Notes: generated from the sequence alone by a model not told the origin. Shown: positions 51,053 to 60,490, counted from the stretch's first letter. The stretch: DNA of 64,000 nucleotides from Clostridia bacterium (GCA_017456005.1 JAFTLJ010000024.1:1-64000), one strand, 5' to 3'. Numbers and translations are program-made.

Positions 51053-51511
51053 ATGTCTTTTATGCCGTTTTTCTGGATAGCCGTTATGGTATTGGCTGTC
51101 GTGGCGGAAAGTATGACAACGGCGCTCGTGGCAATATGGTTTATGCCGTCTGCCATAATCTCTATGATTTTGGCGTTTTTCAAGGTTCCCGTGCCCGTTC
51201 AGGCAATAGTGTTCCTTGCGGTATCGGCCCTGCTTATCGTATTTTCCAGAACTATCTTCAAAAAAACGGTTGCGGCACACCAAGTGGCCACAAACGCAAA
51301 CGCCGTAATAGGCGAAACAGCCATTGTAACAGACCGCATTTGCAATATAGAAAACAAAGGTCTTGTTAAAGTGCGCGGGCAGGTTTGGAGCGCACGCAGT
51401 GCCGACGGCAACGATATAGAGGCAGGCGAGCTTGTGAGCGTCATCTCTATAGAGGGTGTAAAGCTTATTTGCCGAAAGCCCGAAAACAAAACAAACGAAC
51501 CAAAAAAATAA
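51053..51511 (+). CDS. NfeD-like membrane protein
   Basis: 152 residues from ATG 51053 with AAAGGAGG upstream; a TTG 9 bp earlier overlaps that site. Two or three N-terminal helices (FMPFFWIAVMVLAVVAESMT) and a C-terminal OB-fold domain from about residue 80 (GETAIVTDRICNIENKGLVK, VRGQVWSARS). It belongs to the short NfeD class without a protease domain, normally paired with a stomatin, as here. The pair is thought to organise membrane microdomains. Confidence 0.88.
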   Translation: MSFMPFFWIAVMVLAVVAESMTTALVAIWFMPSAIISMILAFFKVPVPVQAIVFLAVSALLIVFSRTIFKKTVAAHQVATNANAVIGETAIVTDRICNIENKGLVKVRGQVWSARSADGNDIEAGELVSVISIEGVKLICRKPENKTNEPKK

Positions 51512-51532
51512 AAATAAAGTGAGGTAAATTTT

Positions 51533-52480
51533 ATGCCGTTTCTTATCATAGGTATCATTCTTATCGTAATAATAGCGATTTTCGCTTCCAACATTTGCAT
51601 AGTGCCGCAGGCGCAGGCATACATAATAGAGCGACTCGGCGCATACCACAAAACGCTACACACAGGCTTCCACATAAAAATGCCCTTCTTCGACAAGGTA
51701 CGCACGAAGATTTCCCTTATGGAAAAAATAGCGGATTTCGCACCGCAGGACGTTATCACAAAGGATAACGTAAAAATGCGCATAGACACGGTAGTTTTCT
51801 ACCAGATAACAGACTGCAAGCTCTACACGTACGGTGTGGAGCACCCGAAGGTTGCCATAGAAAACCTTACTGCCACAACGCTCCGTAATATCATAGGCGA
51901 GCTCGAGCTCGACAACACGCTCACCTCGCGCGACCTTATAAACACGCGTATGCGCACCACGCTCGACGAAGCCACAGACCCTTGGGGCATAAAGGTAAAC
52001 CGCGTAGAGCTCAAAAACATCATTCCGCCCAAGGAAATTCAGGACGCGATGGAAAAGCAGATGAAGGCAGAGCGCGAACGCCGCGAAAAAATACTTATCG
52101 CAGAGGGTACGAAAGCGGCAGACATTCTCACGGCAGAGGGTAAAAAACAGGCAATGATCCTCGGCGCGGAAGCAGAAAAGCAGAAGCAGATACTTCTGGC
52201 GGAAGCAGAAAAAGAATCTAAAATACGCCAATCCGAGGGTGAAGCAGAGGCTATCCTCGCCATTCAGCGTGCTACGGCAGAGGGTATTCGCCTCATAAAC
52301 GAAGCAGCCCCCTCCGATGCATTCCTTAAGCTCAAAAGCTACGAAGCGTTCGAAAAAGCGGCAGACGGCAAAGCCACCAAGATCATCATTCCCAGCGAGA
52401 TACAATCTCTCGCAGGTCTCGCGGCAAGCCTTCGCGAAGTTTCTGTGGCAGAAAAACCCGAGGAAAGCACAGAAGCATAA
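51533..52480 (+). CDS. SPFH/Band 7 (stomatin-like, QmcA-type) protein
   Basis: 315 residues from ATG 51533 (AAGTGAGGTAA upstream). N-terminal membrane helix, SPFH domain (VPQAQAYIIERLGAYHKTLH, ADFAPQDVITKDNVKMRID, WGIKVNRVELKNIIPPKEIQ), then a charged coiled coil (about 180-260, REKILIAEGTKAADILTAEG) and a short C-terminal tail. It forms oligomeric rings on the membrane and works with the upstream NfeD protein. Regulation of membrane proteases is the known role of such pairs. Confidence 0.92.
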   Translation: MPFLIIGIILIVIIAIFASNICIVPQAQAYIIERLGAYHKTLHTGFHIKMPFFDKVRTKISLMEKIADFAPQDVITKDNVKMRIDTVVFYQITDCKLYTYGVEHPKVAIENLTATTLRNIIGELELDNTLTSRDLINTRMRTTLDEATDPWGIKVNRVELKNIIPPKEIQDAMEKQMKAERERREKILIAEGTKAADILTAEGKKQAMILGAEAEKQKQILLAEAEKESKIRQSEGEAEAILAIQRATAEGIRLINEAAPSDAFLKLKSYEAFEKAADGKATKIIIPSEIQSLAGLAASLREVSVAEKPEESTEA

Positions 52481-52513
52481 AAACATTTTTAATACGAAGG
52501 AACAACACAAATC

Positions 52514-54130
52514 ATGAAAAAAATCTTATCTCTTTTCCTCGCCGTGCTCACGCTCGTTTCGGTCGTTGCGTGCGGCGGAGAAAAAACCGCACAAACCACA
52601 GCGACCAAGGTGACAACGTCCGCCTCCACCACATCCCCCGCGCCCACGGAGCCGAACGAGCTTGAGGCAGAAGAAATTTTGGCAGAAGCGCTCGAAAAGC
52701 TCGGCAAAACAGACTCTTTCAAAGCAAATACAGAAGCAAATATCACTATATCCATGTCCGGCATATCCTCTGTAATGACATATGTTTCCTCTTTCAGCGC
52801 AAACGGTCTTACTACCGGAAATCCCTTATGGAGCGAAATATCCAATTCTACCGTATCAGGCGAAAAAACTGTACAAAACGTATGCTTCAAAGAAGGTTTT
52901 TATTTTGTAGACGCATACGGCTTTATGGCAAAGATCAAAAAAGATGACGATTCATCCGAGGTGTTTGAGCCTATGGGCGGCGATGCGGCAAGCATTATAA
53001 AGCCCATAACTCTCGATTACATAACGGCTGTAGACGTAAAGGACGGCAAAACGGAAATAACGGCAGATGAGATGGACGAAGACGCGCTTAAAACCGTTTT
53101 TGAAGAGTTCCTTTCCGAAATAGAAACGTCGTTTTCCGCAAGCTTTGAAACGCAAGGTTACCTCACCACACTTTTTGCAAACGGCGGCAAGGTGAGCGTA
53201 GTTATCGGCGAAAACGGCGAATTGCTTACATACAGCGTTGATATTGATGCAAAGCTCCTTATAGAGGAGCAATTCACACTCCAATCCGAATATATGGAGC
53301 TTAAGATAAGCTACGATTTCACGTTCAGCAAGCACGGCTCGGCAACACCTCATTGGCTTCCCGCTGCCGACGAAAGTATCTACGCTTCCGTTTCTATCGA
53401 CGAATATCCCTTTGCAATGGTAAGAGATGCTTTCTTTACGGCAAATAAGCTTTCCGATCTCAACCTCACCACACAGACCGACATAACGATGAATATGGGC
53501 GGTGTAAGCGTTTCCCTTACTACAAACGGCAGCTTTACAGCGAATAATTATTTCAGCTCCACGCCCGTATTCAAAGAAACGCTGTACATCAGCACGGGCT
53601 ACGATAAGCAGTCCGCAACGGTATACTTTGCAAACGGATATTACTACATCGATTCCAACGGTCAGAAGCTCAAGCTTTCCGAAGCGGAATATAAGGCACT
53701 CTACGGCGAGGATACAAAAACGGATATCGTTATCCTCCCCTCCGACATAAGCTTCGAAAACTCCGAAATATCATTTGATGTCGAAACACAAAAACGCACG
53801 GTCACGTTCTACGCAGACGGCGAAGACTTCAAAAAGAATTTTGCCGTTCAGATAGAAAGCGCGCTCACGCTCATAATGGGCAGCACGGCGGCGGTAACGT
53901 CTTACGAGGTATATTACCCCGAAGTAAGCCTTACCGTAACGAACAGCGGCAAGCTTGAAAACTACTCTGTATATTACTACCTCGATATCGTTGGCGTGGT
54001 AAACGGCGCTCAGGTAACAGTACAGGCAGTCATCGAAGAAAACCTGCATTTCAACACCTTCGGCGAGGCGGTAACGGTAACTCCCCCCACAGGCTACGAA
54101 AGCTACCCCACGCTCGGCGGAAACGCATAA
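52514..54130 (+). CDS. Lipoprotein with two related beta-rich domains
   Basis: 538 residues. Signal peptide II with the lipobox VSVVACGG (Cys20), followed by a Thr/Ser/Pro linker to about residue 50. The rest contains two tandem units of about 220 residues with the same order: helix, MSGISSVMTYVSSFSANGLT in one and MNMGGVSVSLTTNGSFTANN in the other, then an FKEGFYFVDAYG/FANGYYYIDSNGQK element, then TADEMDEDALKTV... and a long beta end. This recalls the lipid-binding lipoprotein fold of DUF6612/LppX-like proteins, but naming is uncertain. It is surface-anchored and follows the SPFH gene by 33 bp. The ribosome binding site (AAGGAAC) is rather far from the ATG. Confidence 0.75.
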   Translation: MKKILSLFLAVLTLVSVVACGGEKTAQTTATKVTTSASTTSPAPTEPNELEAEEILAEALEKLGKTDSFKANTEANITISMSGISSVMTYVSSFSANGLTTGNPLWSEISNSTVSGEKTVQNVCFKEGFYFVDAYGFMAKIKKDDDSSEVFEPMGGDAASIIKPITLDYITAVDVKDGKTEITADEMDEDALKTVFEEFLSEIETSFSASFETQGYLTTLFANGGKVSVVIGENGELLTYSVDIDAKLLIEEQFTLQSEYMELKISYDFTFSKHGSATPHWLPAADESIYASVSIDEYPFAMVRDAFFTANKLSDLNLTTQTDITMNMGGVSVSLTTNGSFTANNYFSSTPVFKETLYISTGYDKQSATVYFANGYYYIDSNGQKLKLSEAEYKALYGEDTKTDIVILPSDISFENSEISFDVETQKRTVTFYADGEDFKKNFAVQIESALTLIMGSTAAVTSYEVYYPEVSLTVTNSGKLENYSVYYYLDIVGVVNGAQVTVQAVIEENLHFNTFGEAVTVTPPTGYESYPTLGGNA

Positions 54131-54138
54131 AAGCACAT

Positions 54139-54174
54139 AAAAAATCACGATGAATTTTATCATCGTGATTTTTT
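54139..54174. terminator. Bidirectional terminator
   Basis: 15-bp arms AAAAAATCACGATGA / TCATCGTGATTTTTT with loop ATTTTA, between the lipoprotein and nucleotidyltransferase genes. Confidence 0.9.
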
Positions 54175-54184
54175 TATTGCAATA

Positions 54185-55105
54185 TCAAACGCAAGCTACC
54201 TCTTCCCAAAGCTCCTTGGGGTAAATGCCTGCGGCCTTCTGTGCGCGTATAAACTCGCGGAAAGGCTCGCTATCCTCTATATACGTAACACCCTTCCACG
54301 TGGATGTGGTAGGGATAACACGCACGTCGCATTTTCCGCTGTCTATAAGCATTTTTACCGTTGTGGGCACCAAAAGTTCGCACACGGAAAGGTCATCTTT
54401 GTTCTTTTCCAAAAATTTCTCAAACAGCGGCTTCATATAACCGAGAATAGACGGCGTAAAGCCAAAGCAGTTCATAGAAACCGTGGCACCTGTGGGTATT
54501 TCCGCTACTCTGCCGCCCTCGAACGTATTGACTATTCTGCCGTCGGCAAGACGCTCTATTTTCTTATTTTCTTCTATAAAATCGAGCATTCCCTGCGCAT
54601 TAACTTTGCAAACCCCGCGCGAAACAGTGCCGTGCTCGCTGAGTGTCTGCTCCAGGTCGTAGCCTATCATACAGTAGTGCGCTTTTTCCGTATCGCGCGC
54701 CTCCGCAAGGAAATCGTGCAGTTTTTTGAGCGTATCGAAACCATAAAAATCGTCTGCATTGAGCACACCGAAGTTTTCGCTCATTTCCCCGAGGGAAAGT
54801 ATGGCGTGTGTGGTGCCCCACGGTTTTTTACGCTCTGCGGGCACATTGTATTTTGCCCCAAGCTCCTGCTTCTGGAAGGCATAGCCTATTTCAATACCGC
54901 TTTTGCGCACGCGCGCACCTATAGTGCTTTCAAAAAGCTCCAAATTTTCTTCTTTTATAATAAAAATTATCTTATCAAACCCTGCACGCACGGCATCGTA
55001 GACCGTGAAATCTATTATAAATTCACCGTCGTCCGTAAGGGGGGTAAGCTGTTTCAAACCGCCAAATCTGCTGCCCATTCCCGCAGCCATAACAACAAGC
55101 GTCAC
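54185..55105 (-). CDS. Sugar-phosphate nucleotidyltransferase family protein
   Basis: 306 residues from a GTG at 55105, with AAGGAGATTTTTGGA just upstream; no ATG fits. N-terminal nucleotide-binding VVMAAGMGSRFGGLKQLTPL, then KPWGTTHAILSLGEM and VLNADDFYGFDTLKKLHDFL. The closest type is the UTP/CTP sugar-phosphate transferase family, though the usual C-terminal lid is short. It probably makes a nucleotide-activated sugar for envelope glycans. It is a single-gene unit with a promoter at 55140-55168. Confidence 0.85.
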   Translation of the reverse strand: MTLVVMAAGMGSRFGGLKQLTPLTDDGEFIIDFTVYDAVRAGFDKIIFIIKEENLELFESTIGARVRKSGIEIGYAFQKQELGAKYNVPAERKKPWGTTHAILSLGEMSENFGVLNADDFYGFDTLKKLHDFLAEARDTEKAHYCMIGYDLEQTLSEHGTVSRGVCKVNAQGMLDFIEENKKIERLADGRIVNTFEGGRVAEIPTGATVSMNCFGFTPSILGYMKPLFEKFLEKNKDDLSVCELLVPTTVKMLIDSGKCDVRVIPTTSTWKGVTYIEDSEPFREFIRAQKAAGIYPKELWEEVACV

Positions 55106-55139
55106 TCCAAAAATCTCCTTTATAAAGTTTTATAATATT

Positions 55140-55168
55140 ATTTTACCATATTTTCCGCGTTTTAACAA
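55140..55168 (-). promoter_or_regulatory. Promoter of the nucleotidyltransferase gene
   Basis: Minus strand TTGTTA (55163-55168), 17 bp, TAAAAT (55140-55145) with extended ATGG. Confidence 0.7.
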
Positions 55169-55254
55169 CACCGCGGCAAAATTTTAAGATAAATTTAATA
55201 ATTCGGCGTTCCGTGGCATATAAATTAAATAAAAAATCCCCTCGGAGGCATAAA

Positions 55255-55752
55255 ATGAAGCATATTATTTCCATTTTAAGCGTTATCTGCCTGCTTTTTT
55301 CGCTTTCTGCGTGTGCGGAAAACGTAAATATGCAGGGGCTTGCGGCGTACCAAAGCGACGATTTTTCTGCCGAAGCAATAATAATCCTCGGCGGCGAGAG
55401 CTACAAAACAGAAATAGAAAAGCGCGGCGAAAAGCTTGCTTTCCGCTTCTGCGAGCCGCAAAAGCTCGCCGCCTTCAGTTTTATTTTTACAGAAGACGGC
55501 GCAATCCTTGCCACAGGCGGCACGGAAATACCTATTTGCGAAAATTCATTTTTCAAATTTTCCGCGCTCAGAGCTCTTTTTTGCGTACCCACAGAGGGCG
55601 CATGGAAAATACAGCGTGAAAGCCCCGGAGGCGTTGACGTTTACGTTTGCAAAAACGGCGGCACCGTGCTATACATAGACGCAAATTCACACACTCCGCT
55701 GAAAATTTACGTTCAGGGTGTAACAGCGGATATTCTTCGCTTTACGAAGTAA
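55255..55752 (+). CDS. Small lipoprotein (165 aa)
   Basis: Start ATG 55255 with CGGAGG upstream; an in-frame codon 42 bp earlier is not supported. Lipobox SLSACAEN (Cys20). The body is beta-rich (SAEAIIILGGESYKTEIEKR, AAFSFIFTEDGAILATGGTE) and ends VTADILRFTK, in the manner of small surface lipoproteins of unknown function in Clostridia. It is followed after 77 bp by the DUF4830-type gene and may be cotranscribed. Confidence 0.75.
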   Translation: MKHIISILSVICLLFSLSACAENVNMQGLAAYQSDDFSAEAIIILGGESYKTEIEKRGEKLAFRFCEPQKLAAFSFIFTEDGAILATGGTEIPICENSFFKFSALRALFCVPTEGAWKIQRESPGGVDVYVCKNGGTVLYIDANSHTPLKIYVQGVTADILRFTK

Positions 55753-55829
55753 TGATTTTCGGTAAAATGCGCATAAGAAAAAAGCACGGCGCATAAAATT
55801 TCAACATAAAATTCATTTCGGAGGTTTTT

Positions 55830-56300
55830 ATGTTCATAACCACATTACGCATAAACACACTTAAGCTCATCGGTATAACGGCGCTTTCCGTGCTGGTGGT
55901 AGCCGCACTCGTCATTTTCGTGCCCACATACGAAAGCACCTCGGCTTCAAACGGAATAAGCTACGAAAAGGTTTATTCCAACAGCGACAGGGTGGAGTTT
56001 CTTTCCGGCTTCGGTTGGGAGGTGGCGCAAACACCCATAGAAGAGGTTGAAGTTTCTATACCTGCCGAGTTCGACACAGTATACATCGGCTACAACGAAA
56101 TACAGAAGGCACAAGGGCTCAACCTCGCCAAATACAAGGGCAAGGAGGTAGTGCGTTATACATACGAGATAAAAAATTACGAAGGCTACGAGGGTACGGT
56201 GTACGTAAACCTGCTCGTATACCGCAACAAAATAGTGGGCGGCGACGTTTGCTCTGCCGATGCCTCGGGGTTTATCCACGGCTTTACAAAAAACGCTTAA
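55830..56300 (+). CDS. DUF4830-type membrane-anchored protein
   Basis: 156 residues from ATG 55830 (CGGAGG upstream). One N-terminal helix (TLKLIGITALSVLVVAALVI) and a soluble outer domain with the family-typical EFLSGFGWEVAQTPIEEVEV, then KYKGKEVVRYTYEIKNY and VNLLVYRNKIVGGDVCS. Function unknown. Its TAA stop (56298-56300) overlaps the TAA of the convergent GT4-CsaB gene in the palindrome TTAA, with no terminator between. Confidence 0.8.
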   Translation: MFITTLRINTLKLIGITALSVLVVAALVIFVPTYESTSASNGISYEKVYSNSDRVEFLSGFGWEVAQTPIEEVEVSIPAEFDTVYIGYNEIQKAQGLNLAKYKGKEVVRYTYEIKNYEGYEGTVYVNLLVYRNKIVGGDVCSADASGFIHGFTKNA

Positions 56301-58432
56301 AGCGACAAAAACAACCGCAGCCTTTCTATTTCCGCTTCCGCCTTCTCTTTTTCTCTTTCCGCCGCATTTTTCAGTGCGGCGGAATTTTTTTCACGTGAGG
56401 AGATAAGCTCATCTGCCGCACGCAACAGCTCCCGCGCGGAAATTTTGCAAAGCCGTGTATGTTCTTCCACCCCGGCGCTTTGGAAAAACGCCCCCGTTTT
56501 CCCATCGCCCTCTGCGGCTATAACAGGGCACCCTTCCGCCACGGAAAAAACTGCGCCGTGCAAGCGCATGGAAAGCGTAAACATAGCCCCTTTTGCAAGT
56601 GCGCGCGCACGAAAAGCTCGGCAAGCCCCCGGAAAGCGCGCCCACGGCAGGCGCGCGGCAAATTTACGGCATATCCACTCGTCCTCCTTCCCGTGCAGCG
56701 CGGCAAAAACGGGCACAAGCCCATAGCGCTGCTTAACCGCGCAGAAAAAGCGCAAAAGCTCCGCTTCCTCCCGTTTGCCCACCTCTTTGGGAAACACGGC
56801 GTAGTATTTTTCGCCCGAAAACAGCACTTTTTCCGCATTTTTGCCTGCAAAAACAAGGTCGGCGCACAAAGATACCTGCCGCCCCGTGAGCGCTTCGGCA
56901 AGTGCGCGCGAGCGCTCCTCGCGCATAGAAATATAATCCGCCGAGGCAAGTGTTTTTTTTGCCAATAATGTACTTATCCTGCACGAAAAAGGCCCTAACC
57001 CATTTGCCGCAAATGCAATTTTGCACCCGTGTGCGCGTGCGGCACGTGCTACAGCCGCATAATACAGAAGCGACAAAAAGCTACTCTTATCCTGCAAAAT
57101 ATTTCCGCCGCCAAATACAAGCACGTCTGCCCATGCAAGCGCTTTTTGCACGCAAGAAGGGTTAAAACGCGCCACTTCTCCGCTTTTTTCACAGCCTTTC
57201 ACGCTCATAATACGCACGTTTGCGCCCGAAGCACGCAAAGCGCGCACAAGCACGGCGAGCATAGCCTCATCGCCTGCGTTTGCATAACCGTAGTAGCCGC
57301 AAAGCAGGATATTTTTGCCCCTTTTTGCTAGCATTCTGCCATATCCCGCTTCGTAAATATCCGCCATTTTCCGCACGGAGTAATTTTCGCAAATATAATT
57401 TCTGCCATATTCGGCGGCGGCTTTTCGCTCACATTCGCTAAGCGACAGGGCATGCAAAACGGCATTTTTCACGCCCTCTGCCGTGGTGGGGGCGGCGCCG
57501 CGGCAGCAAAAGTTTGTGCGCCGCGCCGCCTCTGCCGTTTCCGGAGAAAATAAGCCCAGCATACCTGCGTTCCCCGCCACCACCGTGGGCTTGCCGCAGG
57601 CGAGCGCCTCTATGGCAGAGCGTGAAGGCCCCACGAAAACGTCGCACGCGGCAATATACGCCTCTGCCTCTGTCGCAGCACCCGGCAAAAGCACCGTTTC
57701 TGTACCAAGAGCGCGGTTTACCCTCGCCGCGAGCGCAGAAAGCTCCGCTTTTTTCGCTCCCTCGCCTACGAGCACCGCTTTAACGTCATCGCATGCCGAA
57801 AAAATCTCTTTGCTGCATTCCAAAAGCCTTTTTGCCGGTACATAGCTGTCCTCTGCCAGCCTGCCGAGGTACATAACCACCTTCTTTCCGGTAAGGCTCA
57901 GGCGTGTACGCACCGCCTCCCCCGAAATGTCGGGGCAAAAGCGCGCCGTATCTATGCCGTTCGGCACGAGGGTTATTTTATCGCTCGGGTAAGCGTATTT
58001 TTTCGAAATATTTTCCGCTATATCCTCGCTCACGGCGAAAATATGCTCGCCCCAATCCATAATGCGTGCCATAGCACTATGTGCTTCATATGCACCGTGC
58101 GCCGTGGTGACAAATACAAAGCCAAAACGCCTTTTCAAAAGCGAGGCTACCACCGCCGGTATGCGCGCGTGTGCGTGCACTATATCAAAGCGTTCTTCTT
58201 CCATAAGACGTGCCAGCACGGCGAGCGACTTTGCCACGCAAGCGGGGTTTTTGCTGTGAAGCGGCACGCTTATATGGCGCACACCGCCAGCTTCCAGCTT
58301 GCAAGCAAGCACACCTCCGCGCGACGCCGCAAAAACCGTATGGCCGCGTCGCACAAGCTCCCGCGAAAGCTCCAGCACGTGCGTTTCCGCACCGCCAAGC
58401 CCCATAGACATAGCCAGCATAAGTATTTTCAT
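56297..58432 (-). CDS. GT4 glycosyltransferase fused to a CsaB-type polysaccharide pyruvyl transferase
   Basis: 711 residues from ATG 58432 (GGGGGATGG upstream). Residues 1-375 are a GT-B GT4 enzyme: MLAMSMGLGGAETHVLELSR, AHGAYEAHS, VPNGIDTARF, KRLLECSKEI and the GPSRSAIEALACGKPTVVAG donor motif. Residues about 382-711 are a pyruvyl transferase: LCGYYGYANAGDEAMLAVLV, FGGGNILQDKSS, FAANGLGPF, MRLHGAVFSVAEGCPVIA. CsaB adds pyruvate to secondary cell-wall polysaccharide that retains S-layer proteins. Fusion of sugar transfer and pyruvylation suggests both act on one wall polymer. The gene follows a transketolase terminator without an obvious promoter of its own. Confidence 0.87.
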   Translation of the reverse strand: MKILMLAMSMGLGGAETHVLELSRELVRRGHTVFAASRGGVLACKLEAGGVRHISVPLHSKNPACVAKSLAVLARLMEEERFDIVHAHARIPAVVASLLKRRFGFVFVTTAHGAYEAHSAMARIMDWGEHIFAVSEDIAENISKKYAYPSDKITLVPNGIDTARFCPDISGEAVRTRLSLTGKKVVMYLGRLAEDSYVPAKRLLECSKEIFSACDDVKAVLVGEGAKKAELSALAARVNRALGTETVLLPGAATEAEAYIAACDVFVGPSRSAIEALACGKPTVVAGNAGMLGLFSPETAEAARRTNFCCRGAAPTTAEGVKNAVLHALSLSECERKAAAEYGRNYICENYSVRKMADIYEAGYGRMLAKRGKNILLCGYYGYANAGDEAMLAVLVRALRASGANVRIMSVKGCEKSGEVARFNPSCVQKALAWADVLVFGGGNILQDKSSFLSLLYYAAVARAARAHGCKIAFAANGLGPFSCRISTLLAKKTLASADYISMREERSRALAEALTGRQVSLCADLVFAGKNAEKVLFSGEKYYAVFPKEVGKREEAELLRFFCAVKQRYGLVPVFAALHGKEDEWICRKFAARLPWARFPGACRAFRARALAKGAMFTLSMRLHGAVFSVAEGCPVIAAEGDGKTGAFFQSAGVEEHTRLCKISARELLRAADELISSREKNSAALKNAAEREKEKAEAEIERLRLFLSL

Positions 58433-58442
58433 ACGCCATCCC

Positions 58443-58487
58443 CCAAAAAACAAAAAAACTTCGCCGTTAGTTTTGCCAACGGCGAAG
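58443..58487 (-). terminator. Terminator of the transketolase genes
   Basis: 10-bp arms CTTCGCCGTT / AACGGCGAAG with loop AGTTTTGCC; leftward RNA then has U7-G-U6. Confidence 0.88.
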
Positions 58488-58505
58488 AATTTTATTTATA
58501 CAATA

Positions 58506-59447
58506 TTATTTTTTAAGAGAAATAGCTTTTTTAGCGTTTGCAACGATGTTTGCCGCTGTAAGACCGTATTCTTCGAGGAGCTCGGGAACCTTGCCGCTCA
58601 TACCGAATCTGTCTTCCACGCCAACGCGAACAACTGGCACAGGGCAAGCTTCCGCAAGTGCTTCGCAAACAGCACCGCCGAGACCACCGATAACGCTGTG
58701 CTCTTCCGCTGTTACAACAGCGCCTGTTTTAGCCGCGGAAGCCGCGATAATGTCTTTATCGAGGGGTTTGATCGTGTGGATATTGATAACCTCTGCGGAA
58801 ATACCTTCTGCCGCGAGTGTTTCTGCCGCTTCGAGCGCGAGGTGAACCATAAGACCTGTAGCAACTATCGTTACATCTGCGCCTTCGCGGAGCATAACGC
58901 CCTTGCCGAGCTCGAATTTATAGCCTTCGGGGCAAACCGTGGGAACTGCCGCTCTGCCAAAGCGGAGGTAGAAGGGGCCGTAAGTTGTGATAGCCGCTTC
59001 CACAGCCGCAGCTGCTTCAACTTCGTCTGCAGGGTTAACTATAGTCATACCGGGGATAGTGCGCATAAGAGCAATATCTTCGTTGCACTGGTGTGTAGCG
59101 CCGTCTTCGCCAACGGAAATGCCCGCGTGCGTCGCGCCTATTTTAACGTTGAGCTTGGGGTAGCCAACAGAGTTTCTTATCTGCTCGAATGCTCTGCCTG
59201 CCGCGAACATAGCGAAGGAGGAGGCAAAAACTGTTTTGCCTGCCGCCGCAAGACCTGCCGCAACACCTACCATGTTGCCTTCTGCGATACCGCAATCGAA
59301 AAATCTTTCGGGGAATTTCTTTTTGAAAGTGCCTGTTTTCGTAGCAGCCGCCAAGTCTGCGTCGAGAACAACGAAATCTGTGTATTTTTCACCGAGAGCA
59401 GCGAGGGCGTTGCCGTACGCTTCTCTTGTTGCAATTTTATCTGCCAT
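58506..59447 (-). CDS. Transketolase, C-terminal subunit
   Basis: 313 residues from ATG 59447 (AGGAGGGT upstream). Pyrimidine-binding and C-terminal domains: ATREAYGNALAALGEKYTDF, DCGIAEGNMVGVAAGLAAAG, VGEDGATHQCNEDIALMRTI, TVICEE-like TAEEHSVIGGLGGAVCEALA. Together with the N-terminal subunit just upstream it makes a two-chain transketolase, the usual form in many Clostridia and archaea. It transfers two-carbon units in the pentose phosphate pathway. Confidence 0.93.
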   Translation of the reverse strand: MADKIATREAYGNALAALGEKYTDFVVLDADLAAATKTGTFKKKFPERFFDCGIAEGNMVGVAAGLAAAGKTVFASSFAMFAAGRAFEQIRNSVGYPKLNVKIGATHAGISVGEDGATHQCNEDIALMRTIPGMTIVNPADEVEAAAAVEAAITTYGPFYLRFGRAAVPTVCPEGYKFELGKGVMLREGADVTIVATGLMVHLALEAAETLAAEGISAEVINIHTIKPLDKDIIAASAAKTGAVVTAEEHSVIGGLGGAVCEALAEACPVPVVRVGVEDRFGMSGKVPELLEEYGLTAANIVANAKKAISLKK

Positions 59448-59469
59448 AATACTTTACCCTCCTATTTTC

Positions 59470-60297
59470 TTACGCTTTTGCAGTAAGCTCTGCAACAGCC
59501 TGTTCATACTGGTCGTCTTTGGGGGCGGAGCCGTGCCAGCTTGCCTGGTTTTCCATATAGGAAACGCCCTTGCCTTTTACGCATTTTGCGATAATGGCTG
59601 TGGGTTTGCCCTTTGTCGCTTTAGCGTTTTCAACAGCAGCTTCGATCTCGTCGAAGTTGTGGCCATCGATTACGCAAACGTTCCAGCCGAACGCCGCAAA
59701 TTTTTCATCGAGAGGAGTGGGGTTCATAACCTCTGTTACCTTACCGTCGATCTGCAAGCCGTTGAAGTCTACGATAGCAACGAGGTTATCGAGCTTGTAG
59801 TGTGCGCCGAACATAGCAGCTTCCCAGATCTGGCCTTCTTCGCTTTCGCCGTCGCCGAGGATCGCGTAAACGCGGTAATCCTTGCCGTCGATCTTGCCTG
59901 CGAGAGCTGTACCGCAAGCGGCAGAGAAGCCCTGGCCGAGAGAGCCTGTGGACATATCTACACCGGGGATATGCTTCATATCGGGGTGACCCTGAAGGAT
60001 AGAGCCGAATTTACGAAGCGTGCCGAGAAGTTCTTTATCAAAATAGCCTTTTTCAGCGAGAGCCGCATAGAGTGCGGGAGCTGTGTGACCTTTGGAAAGA
60101 ACAAGTCTGTCGCGGTCTGCGTTTTTGGGGTCTGCGGGGTTAACGTTCATTTCCGCAAAATAGAGATATGCGAGGATATCTGCAATAGCGAGAGAGCCGC
60201 CCGGGTGACCGGAAGATGCCGCGTGAATACCTTTGAGCGCACCGAGTCTGATATTAAGTGCTTTTTCTTTTAACATTTCGAGTTTTGTTGTTTCCAC
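59470..60297 (-). CDS. Transketolase, N-terminal subunit
   Basis: 275 residues from a GTG at 60297, chosen because GGAGGTGA lies seven bases upstream; an earlier in-frame ATG at 60336 has no such site. Thiamine-diphosphate-binding motifs: SSGHPGGSLAIADILAYLYF, GSLGQGFSAACGTALAGKID, and GDGESEEGQIWEAAMF ... VDFNGLQIDG. Forms the enzyme with the C-terminal subunit 22 bp downstream. Strong promoter at 60378-60406 points to high expression. Confidence 0.92.
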   Translation of the reverse strand: METTKLEMLKEKALNIRLGALKGIHAASSGHPGGSLAIADILAYLYFAEMNVNPADPKNADRDRLVLSKGHTAPALYAALAEKGYFDKELLGTLRKFGSILQGHPDMKHIPGVDMSTGSLGQGFSAACGTALAGKIDGKDYRVYAILGDGESEEGQIWEAAMFGAHYKLDNLVAIVDFNGLQIDGKVTEVMNPTPLDEKFAAFGWNVCVIDGHNFDEIEAAVENAKATKGKPTAIIAKCVKGKGVSYMENQASWHGSAPKDDQYEQAVAELTAKA

Positions 60298-60377
60298 GAA
60301 ATATTCACCTCCGAATTTTTTACTTTGCGGCGGCACTTCCGCCGCAAAAGCGATATTGAATCGTCTTTCTAATTAAA

Positions 60378-60406
60378 ATTATACAATTTTTTCGCCGCAA
60401 TGTCAA
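60378..60406 (-). promoter_or_regulatory. Full-consensus sigma-A promoter of the transketolase genes
   Basis: Minus strand TTGACA (60401-60406), 17 bp, TATAAT (60378-60383): both hexamers match consensus and the spacing is ideal. Confidence 0.85.
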
Positions 60407-60490
60407 TATAACACGGCAATTTAACGAAAATCAATTTTTAAAGTTCAAACGTAATCACTTTATTAATACGGTGTTTTTAAAATAGCAATA

